Assembly: GCA_020831485.1 (NCBI GenBank)
Contig: JAFIGG010000135.1
Span: 1 to 64,000 of the forward strand
Source: Opitutales bacterium
GTDB lineage: Bacteria; Verrucomicrobiota; Verrucomicrobiia; Opitutales; Oceanipulchritudinaceae
Reading direction: 5' to 3'
DNA: 64,000 bases
The translations under genes and the position numbers were made by a program. Each line of letters starts with the position of its first letter. The first letter of the stretch is position 1. Below, one piece after another: positions 33,757 to 41,594 of this stretch. The notes under the pieces were generated by a model, which was given only the letters and a program-made list of their open reading frames with translations, made no database searches and was not told where the DNA came from.

Positions 33757-34773
33757 ATGACCCCTAAAGAACGCTACCTCAACACCCTGCAGGGAAAGCC
33801 CTGCGATTGCCTACCCCGCGTGCCCATACTCATGCAGTTTGCTGCCGAATACATTGGCTCGAACTACGGTGCCTTTGCTGCCGACTACCGGATTCTGGCG
33901 GAAGCCAACTACCGCTGCGCCAAAGACTTCGATTTTGACCAGCTCAGCGCCATTTCCGATCCCTACCGGGAAACCGCCGGATTCGGCGGCATTACCACTT
34001 TTGTTGAGGACGGTGTGCCGCGCTGCTCTGGGCCATTGGAAGGCGATGACGACATAGACGTATCAAAGCTTCCCCGGCCGGATCCTCTCCAATGCGATCG
34101 CATGCGAGATCGCATTGAGGGGGTTCGGGAGATGCATCGACTCGCAGGCGAAACCCACTCGATCATGGGTTGGGTAGAGGGGCCTGCTGCAGAGGCAGCC
34201 GATCTGCGGGGACTCTCCAACTTTTTCATGGACCTGCTTGATGACAAGGAGGGCGTCGATGCGTTAATGGAGCGGACTACCGACAACGCAATTCACTTCG
34301 CACACGCCCAAATCGAGGCAGGAGCTGACACTGTCGGCATCGGCGAGGCCATGGCCAGCCAGGTCTCTGCCGAAACCTATGCTGAATTAATTCTACCTTA
34401 CACGGACCGCCTGGTCCGTGCCATTCGCGAACGGGGGGCCTTCGTCAAACTCCACGTATGCGGCAATATAACGCACCTGCTCCCGCACTTCCGAACCATG
34501 CCTATCAACATCCTTGACCTCGACCATCTTGTTGATACCTCGACCGCCCGCCAACTGATTGGACCCGGGATCACCCTTTGCACCAATCTGGACCCGTCGG
34601 GTCTCGTTTGCCATGGCAATCCAGAGACAATTCGAGCTGCAGTCTTGAAAGCCGTCAGCCGCCTGGGCAACCCTTGCATGATTAACGCAGGCTGTGAGAT
34701 TCCATCCGGCACCCCGGAGGAAAACCTCCGTGCGCTCTGCACCCCTGTTCCCTGGAAACCGAATCCAGCTTAG
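33757..34773 (+). CDS. UroD-family methyltransferase-like protein 4 (MtaA type)
   Basis: A 338-aa UroD-fold protein with the full MtaA-like zinc set: KLHVCGN (His233, Cys235) and INAGCEIP (Cys313). It begins MTPKERYLNTLQGKPCD. MtaA-type enzymes transfer methyl groups between a corrinoid protein and a thiol. It is the first gene after the divergent AraC promoter and lies 57 nt before the ferredoxin-P450 pair, an unusual neighbourhood for a corrinoid methyltransferase. Whether it works with the corrinoid protein 7 kb away or has another role is unknown. Confidence 0.85.
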   Translation: MTPKERYLNTLQGKPCDCLPRVPILMQFAAEYIGSNYGAFAADYRILAEANYRCAKDFDFDQLSAISDPYRETAGFGGITTFVEDGVPRCSGPLEGDDDIDVSKLPRPDPLQCDRMRDRIEGVREMHRLAGETHSIMGWVEGPAAEAADLRGLSNFFMDLLDDKEGVDALMERTTDNAIHFAHAQIEAGADTVGIGEAMASQVSAETYAELILPYTDRLVRAIRERGAFVKLHVCGNITHLLPHFRTMPINILDLDHLVDTSTARQLIGPGITLCTNLDPSGLVCHGNPETIRAAVLKAVSRLGNPCMINAGCEIPSGTPEENLRALCTPVPWKPNPA

Positions 34774-34830
34774 ATTTTCAATTTCTTTTAACTAAAAATC
34801 CGATACTAAAAAGTTTCAGTAAATTCCACC

Positions 34831-35145
34831 ATGCCAAAGGTTACCCTTATAACTCCAAGCAAAGAAAAAGTCATTCTCGAAGACGCGATAGGCACGCTCA
34901 TGGAAGCGGCTCTTGATGCTGATGTAGAAGGCATTGACGGTGATTGCGGGGGCGTCTGCTCCTGCTCCACTTGCCACGTTCACGTCGCACCAGAATGGGT
35001 CGAGCGGGTTGGCCCCCCGAACGATGCCGAGGCGGACACCCTAGAGTTCGATGAACGCACCAATTCGCGCAGCCGTCTGAGCTGCCAAATAGAACTTAAA
35101 GACGAACTGGATGGTATGGTCGTCGAAATTCCCAATTCCCAGTAA
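34831..35145 (+). CDS. 2Fe-2S ferredoxin (putidaredoxin/adrenodoxin type)
   Basis: A 104-aa ferredoxin with Cys39, Cys45, Cys48 and Cys85 in the C-x5-C-x2-C-x36-C spacing of P450-type ferredoxins; an extra Cys43 lies inside the cluster loop. It carries electrons from a flavin reductase to a class I P450. The P450 gene starts 10 nt after its stop, so they are partners. No stand-alone ferredoxin reductase gene is in the window; the NqrF-like part of the protein at 57008-59290 is one possible source, but that part may serve only its own fused domains. Confidence 0.95.
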   Translation: MPKVTLITPSKEKVILEDAIGTLMEAALDADVEGIDGDCGGVCSCSTCHVHVAPEWVERVGPPNDAEADTLEFDERTNSRSRLSCQIELKDELDGMVVEIPNSQ

Positions 35146-35155
35146 TTCGCAATCC

Positions 35156-36313
35156 ATGTCCATGCCTCCACTCAACGATACATTTCAAGATGCCCGCGAA
35201 AGTTCCGGTGTTCTCAACTGCCCTTTCCAGGGCAAAGAGGTTGCCATGATCCTGCGTCACCGCGATGTCCGCACAGCCGCCAAGGACTGGCAGACCTTTA
35301 GTTCGGACGCCCCGTTCCGCGTACCCATTCCATCAGAAGAAAAAGTACGCTCCGTGCGACAGCTTCCCATAGAGACTGATCCACCTCTTCACACCGGTCT
35401 CCGAAAAATCGTTGAGCCGTTTTTCCGTCGTCCGAGGGATCCCGATTTTCGCGCACGAATCGAGCGGCTAATAGAGGGCCTCGTGGATGAAGCCATCGAC
35501 TCCAGCGAAGTCGAGACCGTCCACGAATTCGCTCTTCCGCTCCAATCCCGTGCCCTCAGCTACCTGCTGAACCTACCGGAAAGCGAGGCCGAAGAGTGGA
35601 TCAACTGGGGCGTTCACGTCTTTCGCGATGGCGACGGTCCCGCAAAGGGGGCCCAACTGGATTCCTATATTCAAACTCAGCTCGACCGCGCTGAAAGCAA
35701 ACCTGGCGATGACTTTTTCAGCGCCCTTACTCAGGCAGAATTCGACGGCCACCGCCTCACTCGCGAGGAGATGACCGGTTTCGCCAACCTTACCTTTGCC
35801 GGCGGCCGTGATACAGTAATCAATACCGTTGTCGGAGTTATCGCCTATTTTGGCGAAACCCCTCATGCTCTGGATGAGCTTCGCCGGCACCCTGAACAGC
35901 TCAAGAGCGCCACCGAGGAATTCTTCCGCATACTCAGCCCCCTAACTCATATCGGCCGGGTTTGCCCAAACAGCACCCATGTCCATGGAGCCCAGGTCGA
36001 AGCCAATGAACGCGTGGCACTGACCTGGGCATCTGCCAACCACGACTCCGAAGTATTTGAAGCCCCGAATGAAGTCCGCCTTGACCGCAAGCCCAATCCA
36101 CACGTCGCTTTTGGATTCGGCCCACACAATTGCTTAGGTGCCCACCATGCCCGTGCCATTCTCCAATCCCTCCTCCAAACTCTCATCCGTAAAATTCATC
36201 GCATTGAAATCCTTCAATCGATACCGAAAATAGAAGTTGAAGACCGTTACCAACGCCAAAACGGATATGAAATACTGAGAGTTCGCTTGCTACCAATTTC
36301 AACACAAAACTAG
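35156..36313 (+). CDS. Cytochrome P450 (class I)
   Basis: A 385-aa bacterial P450. Heme-ligand loop FGFGPHNCLG has Cys at about 326; the I-helix oxygen motif is FAGGRDT; the K-helix ExxR is EEFFR. It binds substrate and O2 and receives electrons from the ferredoxin encoded just upstream. In marine Bacteroidetes, P450-ferredoxin pairs in glycan loci remove the methyl group of 6-O-methyl-D-galactose as formaldehyde (published family knowledge). The same job on a methylated sugar is plausible here because of the SSS transporter and sulfatase next to it. The I-helix has GGR where AGxD is usual. Start ATG 35156; ATG 35162 is also possible. Confidence 0.95.
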   Translation: MSMPPLNDTFQDARESSGVLNCPFQGKEVAMILRHRDVRTAAKDWQTFSSDAPFRVPIPSEEKVRSVRQLPIETDPPLHTGLRKIVEPFFRRPRDPDFRARIERLIEGLVDEAIDSSEVETVHEFALPLQSRALSYLLNLPESEAEEWINWGVHVFRDGDGPAKGAQLDSYIQTQLDRAESKPGDDFFSALTQAEFDGHRLTREEMTGFANLTFAGGRDTVINTVVGVIAYFGETPHALDELRRHPEQLKSATEEFFRILSPLTHIGRVCPNSTHVHGAQVEANERVALTWASANHDSEVFEAPNEVRLDRKPNPHVAFGFGPHNCLGAHHARAILQSLLQTLIRKIHRIEILQSIPKIEVEDRYQRQNGYEILRVRLLPISTQN

Positions 36314-36323
36314 CGCAACAGAA

Positions 36324-38084
36324 ATGCTTGAAACCGCAACTATCCTTGGAGATTCCAGAGCTCTGGAATACAGCACGTTAGCCATCTACTTTGCATTTCT
36401 GATTGTGCTTGGAGGCGTATTTGCAAGACTGAACAAAAACCTGAGTGATTTTGCCAGAGGAGGATCGCAGCTGACATGGTGGATGGTTGGGACCAGTATG
36501 ACGATGGCTGGAATCAGTGCTTTCACTTTCACCGGGAATGCATCTGCTGCATTCGAAGCCGGCCCATCCTTGCTGATTATATACCTCGCAAACGTCTTGG
36601 GTTACGCAGCTGGAGCAATGTTCCTCGGTCCATGGTATCGACAAACCCGTGCCTATACCAGCGCTGATGTTATCCGCGGCAGATTCGGAACAGCTGCCGA
36701 GCAGTTTAGCATCTATTTGGGTTTGTTCCTCGGGCCAGTGGTTGCTGCTGTCCAACTCTGGGCTCTGGCCATATTCGTTAGCTCAGTCTTCGGCTTTTCG
36801 ATGGTGGCAACAATTGTCCTTATTGGTTCCATTTGTATACTTTATTCAGCTGCGGGCGGCTCATGGGCGGTCGTCGCTACCGATTTTGTACAAGGAATAG
36901 TTCTATTTTCTATTACAATTCTAGTGGCAACCCTAGCCTTGGTAGAAATTGGGGGATTAAGTGGATTTCTAAATCATCTGGAGAACCCCGAGATAGCCGC
37001 AAGTTTCAAATGGATTCATGCTCCTGGTGAATTTTCTGCCGATCGCTTTACATGGGGTTGGGCTGCTGCCATTTTCACAATCCAATTGATGACCCAAGTG
37101 CACCTAAGCTCAGCGAACCGCTATCTGGCAGTAAAGGATGGTCGAGAGGCTCGAAGAGCTGCTCTGCTCGCATTGATCCTAATGTCTTTCGGCTCAATGA
37201 TCTGGTTTTTCCCTCCTATGGTGGCACGAATGCTCTATGCCGATCAGGTTCTTGCACTGGGATTAGATGATCCAGCGACTGCCTCCTACGCGATCACAGC
37301 ATCCAACCTCCTCCCAACAGGCTTAATGGGCGTAATGATTGCGGCCATGTTCGCTGCAACAATGAGCAGTCTGGATACAGGCCTCACGGCCCAAGCCTCG
37401 ACTTTGGTTCGCAACCTTATCCCCCGAATCCGTGGGCAGTTGGGTTACGAACCGATGTCTGAAAAAATTCAAATACCTCTCTGCAGAGCCCTTACAATTG
37501 CCTTGGGATGCATCATTATAAGCCTGAGTATACTGCTGTCTCTGCAGCAACGCTTCATCCTGTTTGATGCGTACTATACGATAAGTTCGGTTATTGGTTT
37601 GCCTACCATGTTACCCCTCTTTGCCGGAATACTGTTTCGCAGGATGGCGTCATGGAGCTACTTTTTCATCTTTGGGATAAGCCTTATACCATCGATTCAT
37701 TCAGTCATTCAGGAAACTGCGGGGGCTGATCCATGGACCATCCAACACCGGGCCATCTGGGTCTTATCGTTTGGAACTGTAGCTATTCTTATCACAACTT
37801 TGCTCAATCGTTTTTCCACAGCTGAGCACAAAAGACGCGAATTCGAGTTTTTCAAGAAGATGCATACCCCTGTTGACTTTGAGAAAGAGGTTGGGATCCA
37901 CCGTGAAGGCCAGCAGGCAAGAGTCCTGGGAACTGCTATTATTACCATGGGTTCTCTTTTAATGACTTTGGTCTTATTGCCGAATCCGTGGCCAGACCGC
38001 CTGATAATTGCAGGACTCGCAGCCTTTGTAGCTTCTATCGGAATTGCCATACGATCAGCCGGAAGATGCGAGCGAAAAAATTGA
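36324..38084 (+). CDS. Sodium:solute symporter (SSS family)
   Basis: A 586-aa integral membrane protein with about 13-14 hydrophobic helices and the SSS start (YFAFLIVLGGVFARLNKNLSDFARGG). It likely imports a sugar or small organic solute with Na+. It starts 11 nt after the P450 stop and 17 nt before the sulfatase start, so it should be part of the same operon. A paralogue at 55223 shares the cytoplasmic motif PVDFEKEVG near the C-terminus. Substrate unknown; context suggests a sulfated or methylated sugar. Confidence 0.93.
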   Translation: MLETATILGDSRALEYSTLAIYFAFLIVLGGVFARLNKNLSDFARGGSQLTWWMVGTSMTMAGISAFTFTGNASAAFEAGPSLLIIYLANVLGYAAGAMFLGPWYRQTRAYTSADVIRGRFGTAAEQFSIYLGLFLGPVVAAVQLWALAIFVSSVFGFSMVATIVLIGSICILYSAAGGSWAVVATDFVQGIVLFSITILVATLALVEIGGLSGFLNHLENPEIAASFKWIHAPGEFSADRFTWGWAAAIFTIQLMTQVHLSSANRYLAVKDGREARRAALLALILMSFGSMIWFFPPMVARMLYADQVLALGLDDPATASYAITASNLLPTGLMGVMIAAMFAATMSSLDTGLTAQASTLVRNLIPRIRGQLGYEPMSEKIQIPLCRALTIALGCIIISLSILLSLQQRFILFDAYYTISSVIGLPTMLPLFAGILFRRMASWSYFFIFGISLIPSIHSVIQETAGADPWTIQHRAIWVLSFGTVAILITTLLNRFSTAEHKRREFEFFKKMHTPVDFEKEVGIHREGQQARVLGTAIITMGSLLMTLVLLPNPWPDRLIIAGLAAFVASIGIAIRSAGRCERKN

Positions 38085-38100
38085 ACCCCAGGAAATACAG

Positions 38101-39618
38101 ATGAATAGACCAAACATTCTCTTCATATTAACTGACCAGCAAAGATTCGATACCATCAAATCTCAAGGATACAGCTGGATGGAGACTCCCAATCTTGACA
38201 AATTGGTGAACAAAGGAGTCAGTTTCCATAATACCTACTGCCCCGCAGCGACGTGTACTCCCTCCAGGGCTGCAATCTTCACAGGAATGTTTGCCCACAA
38301 CACGGGAACCTATTCGTTTCAAAACTGGGGACACCAAAGGACTTTTGTTCATGATTTAAAAGATGCAGGATACTGGTGTGCCAGCATTGGGAAAATGCAT
38401 TTTGAACCACGTGATGCCTCTGGTGGATTCCATGAAAGAACCATCGTCGAAAACCCTTCAGGAACAACAAAGTGGGGTGGTAATGGTGACGACGACTGGG
38501 GAAAGTATCTGTCTTTCCACAACCGTAAACGGGACAACATGCGCCATATTACGGATCCAAACTGGTTGCAGAAGTTTCAGGGTGTAGTCTGGCAGGATGA
38601 GGAACACCTTCACAGTGATGCTTTTGTGGCCAACAGTGCCTGTGGCTGGCTTCGCAACCATATTGAAACGAGAGATGACCCCGACCAACCATGGTTTCTG
38701 GAAATCGGCTTTCCGGGGCCACACGAACCTTACGCGCCGCCAAAGCGATGGCTCGATCGTTACATGAGACGCGGCGATCTGCCCTTACCCTGTGCATGGA
38801 ACGACGATTTAAGTAAAAAACCACCTCAGCATAAAGCTCAGCAGAAATTTTTCGAAGATTGTGATGCGGAATCGAGGATAAAAATGCCTGATGCAACGCA
38901 CTCAGACATCCTTAGAATGCGCGCCCACTATTACGCCAGTGTTTCGTATCTAGATGAGCTGATCGGGGAAGTTCTGGATAAGGCTAATTCGATTGGAATG
39001 CTTGAGAATACATGGATCATCTTTACGTCCGACCACGGCGACGCACTGGGCGACCATAGGCTGAGTTATAAATGGCTGATGTACGACTCCATGGTTCGCG
39101 TTCCCTTCATTATCGTTCCGCCCAAATCCAGTAAGGCTCAAGCAGATATCCAATCGGCCGTGTCCCTGATAGATCTCGCCCCAACTGCGCTGGATATAGC
39201 GGGGATTCCTAAACCACCATACCTCGACGGTCAATCTTTGCTACCCCTGATTCAAGGAAGCTGCGCCGAAGGTAGACTGCCAGATGCCGTATTCTGCGAA
39301 GACAACTACCTCCTAATGATGCGCAATCAGAAAGGGATGAAAATAGTGTTGTACCTGGACGGCACTCCAGGTGAACTATACAACCTGAACGAAGACCCTG
39401 AAGAAGTAGATAACCTATGGCACTCGAACAGCCATCGCGCAGAGCGCGACCGTCTTGAGGTCGATGCCCTAAAATGGTTAGCACGATCATGTTACCGCAA
39501 TGCGGCTTATAAATGCGATCCTGAAAATAAAAACAAATTCCCCGGCTATCGCTGGCCCGAAACAGAGGAAAAAATGGCATTGATCGGACCAGGCCTTGTT
39601 CCTCGTCTTCCATATTAA
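38101..39618 (+). CDS. S1-family sulfatase, apparently cytoplasmic
   Basis: A 505-aa type I sulfatase. The formylglycine motif is TCTPSR with Cys52; metal ligands are seen in ILFILTDQQR at the start and FTSDHGDALGDH near residue 310. It would remove sulfate from a carbohydrate after Cys-to-formylglycine conversion. Its N-terminus (MNRPNILF) leaves no room for a signal peptide, and upstream codons do not give one, so it is predicted to act in the cytosol on an imported sugar. It follows the SSS transporter by 17 nt. The exact sulfate position and sugar are unknown. Confidence 0.93.
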   Translation: MNRPNILFILTDQQRFDTIKSQGYSWMETPNLDKLVNKGVSFHNTYCPAATCTPSRAAIFTGMFAHNTGTYSFQNWGHQRTFVHDLKDAGYWCASIGKMHFEPRDASGGFHERTIVENPSGTTKWGGNGDDDWGKYLSFHNRKRDNMRHITDPNWLQKFQGVVWQDEEHLHSDAFVANSACGWLRNHIETRDDPDQPWFLEIGFPGPHEPYAPPKRWLDRYMRRGDLPLPCAWNDDLSKKPPQHKAQQKFFEDCDAESRIKMPDATHSDILRMRAHYYASVSYLDELIGEVLDKANSIGMLENTWIIFTSDHGDALGDHRLSYKWLMYDSMVRVPFIIVPPKSSKAQADIQSAVSLIDLAPTALDIAGIPKPPYLDGQSLLPLIQGSCAEGRLPDAVFCEDNYLLMMRNQKGMKIVLYLDGTPGELYNLNEDPEEVDNLWHSNSHRAERDRLEVDALKWLARSCYRNAAYKCDPENKNKFPGYRWPETEEKMALIGPGLVPRLPY

Positions 39619-39628
39619 CCCTCCATCA

Positions 39629-41548
39629 CTAGTAACTGGGCCTTAAAACAGCCCGATACCAAATATCTTCCATTAGGTCTGAAGGAGGGGGCACCCTAAT
39701 TCGAATTCCGCCCAAGTGAACCTCTACGGAATATTCAATTTCTGCCAGGTCCACGGTATACCATTCCCCGAAAGAACCCCGGCTCATCTGCAAGTCAATA
39801 CGCAAATTTTCAACGCCGGACTCTAACACCAAGGCCTGCCCGCCGTTTATCCGCCAAAGATCCTCCGCATTTGAAATGGTATCAAGTTTTAAAAAAATGG
39901 ACCCGCCGCTTACAGTCAACCTTTCCGGCCAGAGATGAATTCTATAAAACATCTCACCCGCAGAGCTACTGCTTTCCAAAAAAAGTTTAAAACCAATGTC
40001 ACCCTCAACAAAGCTCAGGGCTGTTGACTCGAGCGGTTCAATATATTCCTGATAGAGTTTGCCAAAGAAATTGTGATTTCGGGCACGACCTGAATCCTCG
40101 ATCGTCAACCTGGCCAAATGAAAGGAGCTAACTCCTTCGCATGTAGCATTCCGGCCTATACGCAACCTTAGGAACTGGGTGTCTGAATTGTATTTTGAAT
40201 CAATCCACAATGACGTTTCGCGAGTACCATTTACGCTTAAGCTGATCCGCTCACGCTGTCGAAACCATTCAACTATCATCCATTCATCTTCAGGGGCTGA
40301 GACTCGAACTTCATTATCATTCCAACGGCTGATCAACTCATTCTCCCCATGATCATACAATAAAGTCATTTCCGAACCGGATGGCAGGGTGTAACTAAAC
40401 TTAGCAATAGAACGAATCCCAAGCTCTTCTTCAGGCAACCTTATGATCATCGTAACCCGGGGTTGTTCAGTATTCAACTCAAATGGAAATCCTCGATAGC
40501 TTCCCAAATTTGCATAAGTCGTGACAAGAGCCGAATTACCTTCAAATGCCAGATACGGAAAACCTTCATCGCTTCTCCAAAAAGGACGAGTCGAATCTGA
40601 GGTCGCAATCAAATGATGGTGGCTAAGGCTACTTTGAATTCGTCCAACTCCCTTGTCCTGTCCTTCCTGCGGGATCGGCAGTCGCCCTCCATTGATGCCG
40701 CTGTCATGCCAAATTCGTCCAGAAACAGCAGGATGAAAGTCCGCAATCTGTCGCGGCAGCTGATCCCATATTTCAATCGAACACCCGTCATCCTTAATCC
40801 TCTCATTCAAAAAATCTAAATGCCTGTGTAATGATTGCGAACTGGTTACTGTAAAGTGCACGCCCAGCGCAAAAAGCCTCCCTTTGTATGCAGCAACTAA
40901 AGCGTGTCCCGAATCACCCATTACTGGAACAGCCTCATCACGCCCTCTTCCAAACAACGAATCATCAGCCGCATCGAAGTTAAACCCTAGAAGTTCACTA
41001 AACTCGCCACCACTTTCCATTCGATTTATTCCAGCCCTGTTATTCATTCCGAATACACCTACGTTTGCAGCTGACAAGCCAATGGCGCTGCCTTGCACAA
41101 CTGCAAGTGGTTGAATTGGTACATTTTCAGGGATCGGATGAGCGAGCCTACCAAGCGTCAGATCCGTCGAGCCAGGGACAACCTCGTAATCGAGCACGTC
41201 GTAATCCCGTTCAACTCCGTCGCTCCCAACAAACGTAACCACTCGAGGGTGAGTGTTTTGAGTGTGCGTTGTCGTTACAAAATGCTGCCTTGATATGAGC
41301 GTGGCCCGTCCTGCACCAGATAAAGTATCCTGACTTACCGAAATTCCCGAGGGATCGTAATAATGGAAAATAAAACCTTCATTCAAATCCTGACCGGCCA
41401 ACCGAACATGTCGATCTGGATCAAAAACTCTAAACTGTAGAGCGCACAACCAAATCGGTGTATTTATAAACAGAATGATCGTTAGCCAGAGAATATTTTT
41501 CTTCGCAAACATAAGAATAAAAAGGCCCGGAAGAGATAAAAATCGCAT
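39629..41548 (-). CDS. Secreted trypsin-like protein with C-terminal LamG-like region
   Basis: A 639-aa protein with a hydrophobic signal (about 1-36; MRF start preceded by GGGAGAG; MFAKK at 41512 is an alternative). Residues about 40-250 resemble a trypsin-like serine protease: FVTTTH (His), GSTDLTLGRL (Asp) and VMGDSGHALV (Ser in GDSG). The rest has beta-rich segments (FRVLRL-like repeats) that may form a concanavalin/LamG-type domain followed by a small beta domain. It could cleave proteins or only bind. It is 47 nt downstream of the 1025-aa secreted protein gene and likely in its operon. Protease activity not proven. Confidence 0.72.
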   Translation of the reverse strand: MRFLSLPGLFILMFAKKNILWLTIILFINTPIWLCALQFRVFDPDRHVRLAGQDLNEGFIFHYYDPSGISVSQDTLSGAGRATLISRQHFVTTTHTQNTHPRVVTFVGSDGVERDYDVLDYEVVPGSTDLTLGRLAHPIPENVPIQPLAVVQGSAIGLSAANVGVFGMNNRAGINRMESGGEFSELLGFNFDAADDSLFGRGRDEAVPVMGDSGHALVAAYKGRLFALGVHFTVTSSQSLHRHLDFLNERIKDDGCSIEIWDQLPRQIADFHPAVSGRIWHDSGINGGRLPIPQEGQDKGVGRIQSSLSHHHLIATSDSTRPFWRSDEGFPYLAFEGNSALVTTYANLGSYRGFPFELNTEQPRVTMIIRLPEEELGIRSIAKFSYTLPSGSEMTLLYDHGENELISRWNDNEVRVSAPEDEWMIVEWFRQRERISLSVNGTRETSLWIDSKYNSDTQFLRLRIGRNATCEGVSSFHLARLTIEDSGRARNHNFFGKLYQEYIEPLESTALSFVEGDIGFKLFLESSSSAGEMFYRIHLWPERLTVSGGSIFLKLDTISNAEDLWRINGGQALVLESGVENLRIDLQMSRGSFGEWYTVDLAEIEYSVEVHLGGIRIRVPPPSDLMEDIWYRAVLRPSY

Positions 41549-41594
41549 AAACTCTCCCGGACCATTATAAAGATGATATTGAGCTCAGTCGTTT

